From Lachnospiraceae bacterium UBA7026 (lineage in GTDB: Bacteria > Bacillota > Clostridia > Lachnospirales > Lachnospiraceae), in contig DLBH01000039.1 of assembly GCA_002494165.1 (NCBI GenBank), forward strand, positions 29,529 to 93,528: 64,000 bases of DNA. The letters run 5' to 3'. The notes under the pieces were generated by a model, which worked only from the letters and a program-made list of their open reading frames with translations, made no database searches and had not been told where the DNA came from. Shown one piece after another: positions 39,112 through 48,207 of the stretch; the first letter of the stretch is position 1; every line of letters starts with the position of its first letter. Both the position numbers and the translations under genes were made by a program.

Positions 39112-39765
39112 CTATTTGTTCAGACGGAAACATTTCTGCAGCTGCTTCTGTTCGCCAAGAACCAGAAGCGTTTCCGAGCTGTTCAGGACACAATCCGGGG
39201 AAATGTTCATATCCAGACGGGAGTTACGGCGGATGCCCAGGACATTGATACCATATTTTTTACGGATATCCAGCTGCAGGATGGTTTTGCCGTTCCAGTT
39301 GTCCGGGACAGACAGCTCTACGATAGAATAATCGTCATCCAGTTCCACATAATCCTTGATGTCGTCGGACGTACAGCGGATGGCCGTCCAGGCCGCAAGA
39401 TCCTTCTCCGGGTAGACTACCTGGTCAGCCCCGATACGGAAGAGAAACTTCTCCTGCATTCCCCGGGAAGCCCGGGCAATTACCTTACTGGCTCCCAGTT
39501 CCTTGAGCTGCCAGACTGTCTCCAGGGAATTCTGGAAACTATCACCGATGGCAACGATACATACGTCAAAATTCCTCACCCCCAGGGAGCTCAGGAACTC
39601 TCTGTTGGTACTGTCGCCAATCATGGCGCTTGTCACGTAGGGGAGAACCTCGTTAATCTTCTCCTCATCCATGTCTATAGCCATAACCTGCTGGTTCAAC
39701 TCATCTAATTTCATGGCAATATGTTTGCCGAATCTTCCTACTCCAACTAATAATACAGACTTCAT
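39112..39765 (-). CDS. Potassium uptake regulatory subunit TrkA/KtrA
   Basis: Cytosolic RCK protein that gates the TrkH channel. The nucleotide-binding domain starts LLVGVGRFGKH (GXGXXG) with the Asp of AIDMDEE after beta-2; the RCK_C domain occupies about residues 135-217. RCK_C domains in Firmicutes can bind c-di-AMP. About 217 residues, one RCK unit, as in KtrA. AGGAGG precedes the ATG at 39765; the extension to 39810 is not supported. It follows trkH by 37 bases. Confidence 0.92.
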   Translation of the reverse strand: MKSVLLVGVGRFGKHIAMKLDELNQQVMAIDMDEEKINEVLPYVTSAMIGDSTNREFLSSLGVRNFDVCIVAIGDSFQNSLETVWQLKELGASKVIARASRGMQEKFLFRIGADQVVYPEKDLAAWTAIRCTSDDIKDYVELDDDYSIVELSVPDNWNGKTILQLDIRKKYGINVLGIRRNSRLDMNISPDCVLNSSETLLVLGEQKQLQKCFRLNK

Positions 39766-39802
39766 AAGACTTCCTCCTCTTGATAAACCTGCTATTCTTT
39801 CC

Positions 39803-41131
39803 TCATCCAACCGTCAGCTTTTCCTGGGGCAGCCTGGATGTGGCGTCTCCTTTTTTAGACAGGGCCGCAAAGATCAGGGTAAGGCCCCCCACCCGGCCAA
39901 AATACATAAGACCGATCAGGATCATCCTTGAAAATACACTGACCTTGGTAGTAATGCCCAGAGTCAAACCGACTGTGCCTATAGCTGAGGCCGTCTCAAA
40001 AAGACACTCCTTTAAGGGCAGGCCGTCTAAGGCGCTGATTACACAACCGCCTGTCATAAACAGGATAATATACATGGTAAATATGGTTGCCGCACTGGTG
40101 ACTACGTCCCCGCTGACCCGTCTTCCGAAAAAGCAGGTGTGTTCCCTCCTGCGAAAGACTGACAGGGAATTGGCCATCATAACAGCAAAGGTTGTGGTCT
40201 TCATACCACCGGCTGTGGAACCGGGCGACCCTCCCACAAGCATGAGAACAATGGTAATAAGAACACCATTGCTGCTGAGCAGGCCCTGGTCTGCCGTATT
40301 AAAGCCGGCGGTCCTGGGTGTGACAGCCTGGAAGAGGGAACTCCAGAAACGGACTGCCATAGGCTCATCACTGAATTCATGATAGAAGAAGTAGAGAGCC
40401 GGCAGCAGGATCAGGAAAAAAGTGGTAGTCAGCACCAGCTTAGTCTGCATCCTGTAGCGGTGTACATTAAGACGGTTCCGGTAAATGTCATCCCAGACCA
40501 TAAAGCCGATACCGCCTATGATGATCAGGGACATAATCACCATATTAATTACAGGATTTGTCACGAAGGAGGTAAGGGATGAGAAGTCCTCCTCCAAACC
40601 CATGAGGTCAAAGCCCGCATTACAGAAAGCAGATATGGCATGAAAGATACTGTACCAGATGCCCCTGATAAAGCCGAACCTTTTGCAGAAGACAGGGGCC
40701 ATGATCAGGGCCCCGATTGCTTCAAAGGCCAGGGTCAGCTTGATAATAAAGCCTGTCAGCCGGATTATTCCTCCCACCTGGGGGGCAGAAATCGCTTCCT
40801 GCATGGTACTTCTCTGTCTAAGACCAATCTTTTTTCCCCTGACCATTGGCAGGGCGATTGCCAGGGTAACCACACCCATGCCGCCGGTCTGAATCAGAAG
40901 CAATATGATCAGCTGACCAAAATCAGACCAGTAGCTGGCTGTATCCTGGACTACCAGTCCTGTCACACAGACAGCAGAGGTCGATGTGAACAGGGCGTCA
41001 GACCAATCAGTCCAGGCCCCGCTTTTTGAAGATATGGGAAGCATCAGCAACAGGCATCCCATGATAATTACACCGGCAAAACCCAGAATAATCAGCTGGG
41101 AAGAAGAAAATTTTTCATGTTGTCTATTCAT
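39803..41131 (-). CDS. Potassium uptake channel subunit TrkH/KtrB
   Basis: Membrane subunit for K+ (or Na+-coupled K+) uptake. The four pore loops with selectivity glycines are visible: TSAVCVTGLVV, SAFCNAGFDL, TPRTAGFNTA and SAIGTVGLTLG. Eight to ten hydrophobic helices, 442 residues. The ATG at 41131 is preferred to a TTG at 41152. It starts the trkH-trkA operon, which also includes the membrane-anchored protein at 38574. KtrB-like length suggests the Ktr type. Confidence 0.93.
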   Translation of the reverse strand: MNRQHEKFSSSQLIILGFAGVIIMGCLLLMLPISSKSGAWTDWSDALFTSTSAVCVTGLVVQDTASYWSDFGQLIILLLIQTGGMGVVTLAIALPMVRGKKIGLRQRSTMQEAISAPQVGGIIRLTGFIIKLTLAFEAIGALIMAPVFCKRFGFIRGIWYSIFHAISAFCNAGFDLMGLEEDFSSLTSFVTNPVINMVIMSLIIIGGIGFMVWDDIYRNRLNVHRYRMQTKLVLTTTFFLILLPALYFFYHEFSDEPMAVRFWSSLFQAVTPRTAGFNTADQGLLSSNGVLITIVLMLVGGSPGSTAGGMKTTTFAVMMANSLSVFRRREHTCFFGRRVSGDVVTSAATIFTMYIILFMTGGCVISALDGLPLKECLFETASAIGTVGLTLGITTKVSVFSRMILIGLMYFGRVGGLTLIFAALSKKGDATSRLPQEKLTVG

Positions 41132-41454
41132 ATGATCATAATCTCCATCCAAAATAAGCAGTTAAAAGAGGAACCCTTTAGGAGAGTTATGGGCTTTCCC
41201 ACCCTGCTTCCTGGCCAGGTTCTCTTTATTATTATAATGTTTAAAGCTATTATGCCACTTAAACTATTAAATGTGCGTAAGTATTGGAAATGTCATATTA
41301 AGATTGTATTAAGACGCTTTATGATTACATTAAAATACTTCCCGGACAGAAACCGGCAAGAAAAAATTTCCTTCAACGATTATTATGGTCATATGGGCCA
41401 ATCAGTGTTATATTTAAGACAGGAAATATTGTAGCAGGAAAGGAGAAAGAATCC
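41132..41454. other. Divergent intergenic region between trkH and the lipoprotein gene
   Basis: 323 bases, AT-rich in the middle. It contains a symmetrical ATTATAAT at about 41231 that could be the -10 of trkH, and an A-rich zone before the lipoprotein gene, but I could not assign a confident -35/-10 pair. No gene is seen. Confidence 0.5.
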
Positions 41455-42108
41455 ATGAAAAAGATAGTAACACTGGCTTTCATTCTTACTTTTAGCCTGG
41501 TCCTGGCCGCCTGTGGTAAGACCGGGGCAGACAACAAGGACCAGGAGGTACGGGCTGCCAAAACTGAGACTGGTGCAACCACAAAAAAAGCAGCTTCCTC
41601 ATCCCAGTCTCCCGGCCAGCAGCAGGTCTATGCCGGCACAGAGGGTCTGGACCTGGAAACGGTCTATGAGAACGCGGCCCTCAATATCACCAAAGAAACC
41701 GGCCCCTTCAAGTATAGCCTGGACGGGATTCAGGTCGCGAAGGCCTCTGTGTCCGATGAGGAGATTGCAGGGGATATGGAGATCCAGCCGGGCCAGGAAT
41801 TTGCTACCGTCGCTTTCCATGTGACCATCGAGAATACCAGCGACCAGCCATCCTCCATATATTTTACCGAATCCTCTCCCAGCCTGACCACCAACACAGA
41901 GAAGAACATCATGCCGGATATGTGGCTTACGGATACCATCAATGAAGATTATGAACCCCATGAGACCAAGGAAGGAGTCATCGTTTTCGCCATGCTTGAT
42001 TCCAAGGCCGAAGACATCCATTCCATGACTATGACAGTCAGTGCTCCCTATGATACGATCACCTATGAGGATGCAGGGGAAGAAACTACCGTGGATTATT
42101 CCTGGTAA
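41455..42108 (+). CDS. Lipoprotein with a telokin-like (DUF4352/DUF5067-type) domain
   Basis: 217-residue secreted lipoprotein. The signal MKKIVTLAFILTFSLVLAAC ends in a lipobox with Cys20. A Ser/Thr/Gln-rich spacer (about 21-60) is followed by a beta-rich domain with FATVAFHVTIENTSDQPSSI and MTMTVSAPYDTI, the pattern of DUF4352-type immunoglobulin-like lipoproteins. Function unknown; such proteins sit on the outer face of the membrane. AAAGGAG precedes the ATG. One of two plus-strand genes in the window, with its own promoter region. Confidence 0.75.
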   Translation: MKKIVTLAFILTFSLVLAACGKTGADNKDQEVRAAKTETGATTKKAASSSQSPGQQQVYAGTEGLDLETVYENAALNITKETGPFKYSLDGIQVAKASVSDEEIAGDMEIQPGQEFATVAFHVTIENTSDQPSSIYFTESSPSLTTNTEKNIMPDMWLTDTINEDYEPHETKEGVIVFAMLDSKAEDIHSMTMTVSAPYDTITYEDAGEETTVDYSW

Positions 42109-42207
42109 CCACCGGTCATCCATACTGCAGAGTGGGAATACAAAGTGGGAATAGGTAAATGGGAGTATCTACCTCTTATCTATAATTTATCAGATTTTGC
42201 AAAACAA

Positions 42208-42287
42208 AAAGAAAGCGCCCCAGTAGGACCTGTCGGACCTGTTCATCCATTTTGAATGAGCAGGGAGGCTACTGTGATGCTTTCTTT
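42208..42287. terminator. Bidirectional terminator between the lipoprotein gene and cysK
   Basis: AAAGAAAGC (42208-42216) and GCTTTCTTT (42279-42287) pair, with inner CAGTAG/CTACTG, leaving A and T runs outside on both strands. It lies between two convergent genes. Confidence 0.65.
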
Positions 42288-42318
42288 ATTTTATCTCATA
42301 ATTATTATCAATTCTTTC

Positions 42319-43251
42319 TTATTCCGTAAAGAGGGCTGTGGAATAATAACGGTCTCCGCTGTCCGGCAGCAGGGCCACAATGACTTTACCCTTATTTTCC
42401 GGCTTCTTAGCCAGCTCTATCGCTCCAAAGAGGGCAGCCCCTGAGGAAATGCCTACGGATATGCCTTCCTTTCTGGCCAGGAGTCTGGCAGTCTCGAAGG
42501 CATCCCGGTTTGATGCTTTGAAAATCTGGTCGTAAATATCCGTATTGAGGACATCCGGCACAAAGCCTGCACCGATACCCTGGATCTTGTGGGCTCCTGC
42601 CCTGCCCTCAGAAAGCACGGGGGAATCCTCAGGCTCCAGGGCCACGATCTCAATATCCGGTTTCTGGTCTTTGAGATACTCACCGACGCCAGTCAAGGTA
42701 CCGCCGGTGCCCACACCTGCGATAAAAATATCTACCTGGCCTTCCGTATCCTGCCAGATCTCCGGTCCGGTGGTCGCCCTGTGGATGGCCGGATTGGCCG
42801 GATTGGCAAACTGGCCGGGGATAAAACTATCTGGAATCTCCCGGGCCAGGTCCTCAGCCTTGGCGATGGCTCCCTTCATCCCTCTGGCACCTTCCGTAAG
42901 CACCAGTTCAGCTCCGTAGGATTTCAGAATATTGCGGCGCTCCACACTCATAGTCTCCGGCATGGTCAGAATAATGCGGTAGCCCTTTACCGCCGCAATG
43001 GCCGCCAGGCCAATTCCCGTATTACCGGAAGTAGGCTCAATAATCACGAAGCCTTCCTTCAGCAGTCCTTTTTCCTCCGCATCCTCGATCATGGCCTTGG
43101 CAATCCTGTCCTTCACACTACCAGCCGGATTAAAATACTCCAGTTTGGCCAGTACCTTAGCCTCCAGGCCCAGGTCCTTCTCAATATTGACCAGCTCTAC
43201 CAGAGGTGTGTTGCCAATCAGCCCCAATGTTCCTTTATAAATCTTTGACAT
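42319..43251 (-). CDS. cysK: Cysteine synthase A
   Basis: PLP enzyme that makes cysteine from O-acetylserine and sulfide. The PLP Lys is in [11 protein letters not shown], the substrate loop is [10 protein letters not shown], and the phosphate-binding [12 protein letters not shown] follows. 310 residues. The ATG at 43251 with AGGAGT fits; six extra residues upstream are unlikely. It has its own promoter with a downstream inverted repeat and stands alone; no cysE or transporter gene is adjacent. Confidence 0.95.
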   Translation of the reverse strand: MSKIYKGTLGLIGNTPLVELVNIEKDLGLEAKVLAKLEYFNPAGSVKDRIAKAMIEDAEEKGLLKEGFVIIEPTSGNTGIGLAAIAAVKGYRIILTMPETMSVERRNILKSYGAELVLTEGARGMKGAIAKAEDLAREIPDSFIPGQFANPANPAIHRATTGPEIWQDTEGQVDIFIAGVGTGGTLTGVGEYLKDQKPDIEIVALEPEDSPVLSEGRAGAHKIQGIGAGFVPDVLNTDIYDQIFKASNRDAFETARLLARKEGISVGISSGAALFGAIELAKKPENKGKVIVALLPDSGDRYYSTALFTE

Positions 43252-43290
43252 AGCAATTACTCCTTTCATACTCTTTAAGATGGGTTCATC

Positions 43291-43307
43291 ATATCAACAA
43301 ATGATAT
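43291..43307. promoter_or_regulatory. Inverted repeat operator candidate of cysK
   Basis: ATATCA, five bases, TGATAT, just downstream of the -10 element and 40 bases before the cysK ATG. It could bind a repressor such as a CymR-like protein, by inference only. Confidence 0.4.
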
Positions 43308-43319
43308 GTTTGAAAAATC

Positions 43320-43347
43320 GTTATATTTTATCGTCAGTGATAGTCAA
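43320..43347 (-). promoter_or_regulatory. SigA-type promoter of cysK
   Basis: TTGACT (43342-43347), 16 bases, TATAAC (43320-43325) on the minus strand. Confidence 0.75.
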
Positions 43348-43390
43348 AGGTTATAGCATTACTGCAAGCAAATAAAAGGCAAAAAAGGGT

Positions 43391-43428
43391 AAAAAAAGAC
43401 CAGGGAGATCTTTCCATCTCTCTGGTCC
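43391..43428 (-). terminator. Terminator after rpsI
   Basis: GACCAGAGAGAT pairs with ATCTCCCTGGTC (11 of 12) over a short loop and is followed by seven T residues on the minus strand. It ends the rplM-rpsI operon. Confidence 0.85.
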
Positions 43429-43457
43429 CTGTATATTCTGTATTCTCTTTGGGGATA

Positions 43458-43850
43458 TTATCGCTTGGAGAACTGGGGAGCTCTACGGGCCTTCTTGAGA
43501 CCGTATTTCTTACGCTCTTTCATTCTCGGGTCACGAGTCAGATATCCAGCCTTCTTGAGTACGGGGCGGAACTCTGCGTCTGCCTCAATGAGGGCTCTGG
43601 CAATACCATGTCTGATGGCACCGGCCTGGCCTGTGTATCCACCACCATGTACGTTAACTAACACATCAAACTTGTCCTCTGTGGAAGTTAATACTAATGG
43701 CTGACGGGCGATAACCTTTAAAGTATCGTAACCGAAGTACTCATCCATATCTTTCTTATTGATCGTCACTTTACCGGTTCCCGGCATAAGGTATACGCGG
43801 GCAACACTACTTTTTCTTCTGCCTGTACCGTAATATCTTGTTGTAGCCAC
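43458..43850 (-). CDS. rpsI: 30S ribosomal protein S9
   Basis: 130-residue ribosomal protein of the small subunit head that reaches the P-site tRNA with its C-terminal tail [12 protein letters not shown]. The family motif [10 protein letters not shown] near the start and [20 protein letters not shown] are clear. It follows rplM by 17 bases, the usual rplM-rpsI pair. Confidence 0.97.
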   Translation of the reverse strand: MATTRYYGTGRRKSSVARVYLMPGTGKVTINKKDMDEYFGYDTLKVIARQPLVLTSTEDKFDVLVNVHGGGYTGQAGAIRHGIARALIEADAEFRPVLKKAGYLTRDPRMKERKKYGLKKARRAPQFSKR

Positions 43851-43867
43851 TTGCTTTCCCTCCTTAA

Positions 43868-44302
43868 TTAGTACTTAATCTCTAACGCCTTAGGCTGCTG
43901 AGCCTCATGCTTGTGCTCAGGTCCGGCATAAACGAAAAGCTTCTTGTACATCTGGCGTCCGAGCGGTCCCTTGGGAAGCATACCTTTTACTGCAAGCTCA
44001 ATCACCTGCTCAGGCTTCTTGGCAAGCTTCTCCCTGAGGGTAGTCTCCTTCATACCGCCGATGTAATCACTGTGGTGGTAATAGATCTTCTGGTCAAGCT
44101 TCTTACCGGTTACTTTAATCTTCTCTGCATTAACAACGATCACATAGTCGCCGCAATCCATATGCGGTGTATAGATCGGCTTGTTCTTTCCTCTTAAAAC
44201 CTTGGCAATCTCAGATGCCAGGCGTCCTAAGGTCTGTCCTGTGGCATCTACTACATACCAGTCTCTTGTAATTGTAGCTGGGCTAGCCATAAAACTTTTC
44301 AT
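43868..44302 (-). CDS. rplM: 50S ribosomal protein L13
   Basis: 144-residue large-subunit protein. The conserved phrases are [37 protein letters not shown] and [18 protein letters not shown]. The start [11 protein letters not shown] is typical of Clostridia. It heads the rplM-rpsI operon, with a strong promoter inside the end of truA and a structured leader of about 160 bases. Confidence 0.97.
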   Translation of the reverse strand: MKSFMASPATITRDWYVVDATGQTLGRLASEIAKVLRGKNKPIYTPHMDCGDYVIVVNAEKIKVTGKKLDQKIYYHHSDYIGGMKETTLREKLAKKPEQVIELAVKGMLPKGPLGRQMYKKLFVYAGPEHKHEAQQPKALEIKY

Positions 44303-44464
44303 GAGTAGTTCTCCTTTTTAAGCAATAGCAATTCAACACTTCAGATGACACGACCTCCTGGCTGTCCGGACCCTCAGCCGCATCTGACCCGCCTGGGAAA
44401 ATGGCAGGTTTATGATAAAATGTATTCCCGGGGCTTTGGAAATACATTTAATAGCATACCACAA
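44303..44464 (-). promoter_or_regulatory. Structured leader of rplM (candidate L13 autoregulatory leader)
   Basis: The leader can form a strong hairpin in which AAATGTATT pairs with AATACATTT (around 44420-44455) plus a GC-rich second element (CCTGCC with GGCGGG). Firmicutes have an L13 leader that feeds back on rplM; identity with that motif is inferred. Confidence 0.5.
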
Positions 44465-44470
44465 TTTAGA

Positions 44471-44499
44471 ATTATATAACAGGAGACCAGTCGTGTCAA
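44471..44499 (-). promoter_or_regulatory. Near-consensus SigA promoter of rplM-rpsI
   Basis: TTGACA (44494-44499), 17 bases, TATAAT (44471-44476) on the minus strand; the -35 overlaps the truA stop codon. Confidence 0.9.
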
Positions 44500-45269
44500 T
44501 ATAGAATTTCCTTTAAAAAGAGACCCCTGGCAGGGGCGGTCTCCCCGGCTGCCTGGCGGTTTCTGGCCTCTAAAATCTCCCGGACATGGTCTGGCGGATA
44601 GACCCCCAGTCCCACCTTAATCAAGGTCCCTGCTATGATACGGACCATATTATAGAGGAAACCGGTTCCCCGGATCTCTATGACGATATCCTGGCCGGGC
44701 CCGGCGGGAAGATCGCTGATGCAGACCGGATCAAAACTGCCCCATACTTTAAGATCTGTCACCGTCCGGACCATGGACTTTACCTGGGTGCCGGATGCGC
44801 AGAAACTGGAAAAGTCATGAGTCCCGGTCAGCAGGGCTCCTGCCTGGCCCATGGCAGCCACATTGAGGGGAGCTGTCACATGGTGGGCATACCTGCTTTT
44901 GGTAGGGTCAGGAAAACGCCGGTTCTGGATATGGTATTGGTAGGTTTTGACGCTGTCACAATATCTGGGATGGAAATCTCCCGCCACCTCCCGGGAATCC
45001 ATGATCCGGATATCATCGGGAAGAACGGTGTTGACAGCATAGCACATTCTCTCAGGAGGGATGGTGGAATCTGTATCAAATACAGCCACATTACCCAGGG
45101 CATGGACCCCAGCGTCAGTTCTGCTGGCGCCAGTCACCCTGACTTCCTCCTTCAAAAGCTGGCTCAGTTTCTCATTGAGGACCTCTTCTACTGTAAGGTC
45201 CCTGGGCTGGATCTGCCAGCCGCAGTATCGGGTGCCGTCATAGGCCACCGTAAGCTTTATCCTTTTCAT
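44496..45269 (-). CDS. truA: tRNA pseudouridine(38-40) synthase TruA
   Basis: Modifies uridines 38-40 in the anticodon arm of tRNAs. The catalytic Asp is in GASRTDAGVHALGN; RIKLTVAYDGTRYCGWQ and FLYNMVRIIAGTL are family hallmarks. About 257 residues from the ATG at 45269, whose ATGA overlaps the ecfT stop, showing translational coupling. A GTG five codons earlier is possible. Confidence 0.95.
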   Translation of the reverse strand: MKRIKLTVAYDGTRYCGWQIQPRDLTVEEVLNEKLSQLLKEEVRVTGASRTDAGVHALGNVAVFDTDSTIPPERMCYAVNTVLPDDIRIMDSREVAGDFHPRYCDSVKTYQYHIQNRRFPDPTKSRYAHHVTAPLNVAAMGQAGALLTGTHDFSSFCASGTQVKSMVRTVTDLKVWGSFDPVCISDLPAGPGQDIVIEIRGTGFLYNMVRIIAGTLIKVGLGVYPPDHVREILEARNRQAAGETAPARGLFLKEILY

Positions 45270-46090
45270 AGACCAGCAGACCACCTTCCTATGGGACTAA
45301 ATGCTATGATTATCATTATTATCATGTAAAGCAGGATCAGGCCGTAGGCCAGATAATCCTGCCGGCTGTATTTCAGAGGGTGAAGCCGGGTCCTCTTTTT
45401 CCCTGGGGCATAGCCTCTGACCTCTAAAGCCATGGCCAGGTCCGAGGCCCTTCTTATGGCCGAGACAAAAAGTGGCACCAGCAGGGGCATAAGCCTTCTA
45501 CCCCGGTCAATTATATTGCCCGATTCGAAATCCGCCCCCCTGGATATCTGGGCATCCTTAATACGCTCAAGCTCCTCTGCCAGGATGGGGATAAATTTCA
45601 GGGCAATGGCCATCATCATGGCCAGCTCATGGACAGGGACTCTGACATAGGTCAGGAAATGCAGTCCCTTTTCCAGCCCGTCAGTCAGTCTCCAGGGTGT
45701 TGTGGTGAAGGTCATAAGAGAGGACCCCAGCACCAGATAGACCAGGCGAAGGGCCAGGTAAACTGCCCTGACCAGTCCCTCATAGGTGAGGGTCAGGAAT
45801 CCTAATCTCCACAATATCCGGTCTCCCGGCCCGAAAAGATTAGCCAGGAAGGAGAAAACAATGATAAATAGTACCGGCCTTAAGCCCTTGACAATCAGTC
45901 TCAGGGGGACCTGGGAGAGTCTGATCAGGGCAAGCAGGCAAAGTCCGGCAAAGATCATGCCCGCCAGGCTGGCCGGCAGGAAAAGACTGATGACAAAAAG
46001 CAGGGTTGCCAGGAGTTTGACCCGGGGATCCAGTTTGTGAACCGGAGTATCCGCCTGATAGTACTGGCCAAAAGAGATCTCACCAATCAT
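45266..46090 (-). CDS. ecfT: ECF transporter transmembrane subunit EcfT
   Basis: Membrane coupling subunit of energy-coupling factor vitamin transporters. It has hydrophobic helices at LLATLLFVISLFLPASLAGM and onward, and the two coupling-helix motifs with Ala-Arg-Gly type signatures visible as SRGADF and LEVRGYAP. 274 residues. The ATG overlaps the ecfA stop (ATGA). S components are not encoded here, as usual for group II ECF systems. Confidence 0.93.
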   Translation of the reverse strand: MIGEISFGQYYQADTPVHKLDPRVKLLATLLFVISLFLPASLAGMIFAGLCLLALIRLSQVPLRLIVKGLRPVLFIIVFSFLANLFGPGDRILWRLGFLTLTYEGLVRAVYLALRLVYLVLGSSLMTFTTTPWRLTDGLEKGLHFLTYVRVPVHELAMMMAIALKFIPILAEELERIKDAQISRGADFESGNIIDRGRRLMPLLVPLFVSAIRRASDLAMALEVRGYAPGKKRTRLHPLKYSRQDYLAYGLILLYMIIMIIIAFSPIGRWSAGL

Positions 46091-47895
46091 GGCCGGCCAC
46101 CCCCTTCCGGACCAGGCTCTCCCCCATTTATACTTTCAGAATTAAAGTTGAAAAGCCGGTCGTAAAAGCGGTCCATCCTGGGCAGGTCCAGACCCGCTTT
46201 TTTCAGGACCTCCTTTTGACGGAACACTTGATCCGGGACATCGTCCATAATAATCCGGCCCTCCTCCATGACCAGGATCCGGTCAGCCTGAGCCGCCGCA
46301 TCCTCCATGTGGTGGGTTACCAGAATGATAGCCATATTCTTTTCCCTGTTCAACCGCCGCAATAATTCAAATATTCTCTTTTTGCCGGCCCAGTCCAGAC
46401 CGGCCGTTGGCTCATCAAGGATCAGGTATTCCGGCTCCATGGCAATGACTCCTGCCAGGGCAGCCCTTCTTTTCTGTCCTCCCGACAGGGTCAGGGGACT
46501 ATTTTGCCACAGGGACCGGTCCAGACCCACAGCCTCCAGGGCCTCGGAGGCCCTTTTATCACAAGTCTCACGCTCCAGGCCCATATTGACAGGGCCAAAA
46601 GAAACATCTTTAAAAACCGACTCCTCAAAAAGCTGGTTCTCAGGGTACTGGAAGCAGTAGGCCACTTTCTGCCTTAACCGCCGCCGGCAATAACCGTCCT
46701 CCCAGATCTGGTCTCCATGGAAATATACCTCTCCCTGGTCAGGCCGGACCAGGCCATTCATCTGCTTGAGCAGGGTCGTTTTCCCCGACCCACTCCTGCC
46801 GACGATTGCCAGATACTCACCGGGCCGGACCCTGAGACTGATATCCCGGATAGCCGCCGGACCCTTGTCCGCACCCAGCCTGGGATAAGTGTAGCTAAGA
46901 TGATCCAGCCACAAGCCGGCAGGATTCCGGTCCTTCCTGGCTGACAATCTTTCCGGATCTTTTTCTACAGGAACCCGGTCCTGACCAACCGGCTGTCTCT
47001 TCCGTTCCTTTTCCAGCAGCATTTTTACAGAGAGGGCCTGATCAGATTCTTCAGCCATCCAGGCAAAGAAGGTCTCCTCGGAAATAATATCAGCCGGCAG
47101 GCTCACTCCCTGCTCCAGAAGTTTCCTTCTCATCTGCCAGAAGCAAGGCAGCTGCTGGTCGGGTTCATCAAAGCAATCTGTCCTGGCAAATACTTCTTCC
47201 GCTTTGCCTTCTGCCCGGATCCTTCCCTGGTCCATCAGATAGATATAATCCGCTTCCTTGACCTCCTCCGGGTCATGGGAGATATATATAATAGTAATTC
47301 CCTTAACCCGGTTCAATCTTTTGGCAGCCCTGATCACTTCATCCCTGCCCGCGGGATCAATCATAGCCGTGGGCTCATCGAAGATAATGCAGTCAGGCTC
47401 CATGGCCAGAACACCGGCTATGGCTGTCTTCTGCTTCTGTCCCCCGGAAAGCTCACTGATCTTTTTAAAACGCCAGGCCCTAAGACCCATGGTCTCTAAA
47501 ACTGCTTCAATCCGCCTTTCCATCTCCAGGGGCTGACAAGCCATGTTTTCCGGACCAAAGGCCAGGTCCTCCTCGACAGTAGTGCCGATGATCTGGTTAT
47601 CAGGATTCTGGAAGACCATGGTCACGGTCGACCTCAGGTCCGCATAGGCTGTCTGGTCTGCCGTAGACCCTCCCTTAATAAGAACAACTCCCTCGGCAGG
47701 AAACAGAAGTCCCGAAAGCTGCCTGGCCAGAGTCGACTTGCCAGAGCCATTGGGACCTAGAATGGCAACGAAATCCCCCTTGTCCACAGAGAGAGACAGG
47801 CGGTCTAAAGCCAGCCTTTCCTCGGGTTCAGACTTGCTGTCCCGGAAAAGCTTGTACTTATATATTAGATTTTTCACTTCTATAAAATGCTTCAT
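46087..47895 (-). CDS. Fused ECF transporter ATPase EcfA1-EcfA2
   Basis: 602-residue protein with two ABC ATPase domains in tandem, equal to EcfA1 plus EcfA2 joined. First domain: Walker A GPNGSGKST, signature LSGGQKQK, Walker B CIIFDEPTAMID. A charged linker at about residues 270-320 follows. Second domain: GRSGSGKTT, LSGGQKRRAALAG, YLILDEPTAGLD. Each ATPase normally is a separate 280-residue gene at this locus. Energises vitamin or cofactor uptake with EcfT. No frameshift is seen, so the fusion looks real. Confidence 0.9.
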   Translation of the reverse strand: MKHFIEVKNLIYKYKLFRDSKSEPEERLALDRLSLSVDKGDFVAILGPNGSGKSTLARQLSGLLFPAEGVVLIKGGSTADQTAYADLRSTVTMVFQNPDNQIIGTTVEEDLAFGPENMACQPLEMERRIEAVLETMGLRAWRFKKISELSGGQKQKTAIAGVLAMEPDCIIFDEPTAMIDPAGRDEVIRAAKRLNRVKGITIIYISHDPEEVKEADYIYLMDQGRIRAEGKAEEVFARTDCFDEPDQQLPCFWQMRRKLLEQGVSLPADIISEETFFAWMAEESDQALSVKMLLEKERKRQPVGQDRVPVEKDPERLSARKDRNPAGLWLDHLSYTYPRLGADKGPAAIRDISLRVRPGEYLAIVGRSGSGKTTLLKQMNGLVRPDQGEVYFHGDQIWEDGYCRRRLRQKVAYCFQYPENQLFEESVFKDVSFGPVNMGLERETCDKRASEALEAVGLDRSLWQNSPLTLSGGQKRRAALAGVIAMEPEYLILDEPTAGLDWAGKKRIFELLRRLNREKNMAIILVTHHMEDAAAQADRILVMEEGRIIMDDVPDQVFRQKEVLKKAGLDLPRMDRFYDRLFNFNSESINGGEPGPEGGGRP

Positions 47896-48207
47896 CTCTA
47901 TCTTCCGTCTCTGTTATCAATCTCTTATAAATCTGTTGGAACCCTGCCTGATTAAGACCTTTCATAGCCAAGCCAGTCAGCTTATCTGTATCACAACAAC
48001 TATGGCCGGCCAACTGTAACCGGCATGTTGCTAAAAGAACCTCTCTCTCAGAATTCAGCTAAAGAGTATTCTTACATAAAGTATCTACATTAAGGGAAAC
48101 TGGTAAAAGAAAATAAAGGAAACTGGTAAAAGAAAAGGGAGATTGCGAAACAATCTCCCTGACATTCTCCATGACAAGAATCCCCTTGGGAATCCTTTTT
48201 GTCTTTC
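47896..48207. other. Intergenic region with terminator between rplQ and the ECF genes
   Basis: 312 bases with the rplQ terminator at its right end, a 19-bp direct repeat (GGAAACTGGTAAAAGAAAA at 48095 and 48118), and presumably the ECF operon promoter nearer 47895. No gene is seen. Confidence 0.6.
48131..48159 (-). terminator. Terminator after rplQ
   Basis: GGGAGATTG, loop TTTCG, CAATCTCCC then TTTTCTTTT on the minus strand. Ends the ribosomal alpha operon. Confidence 0.9.
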
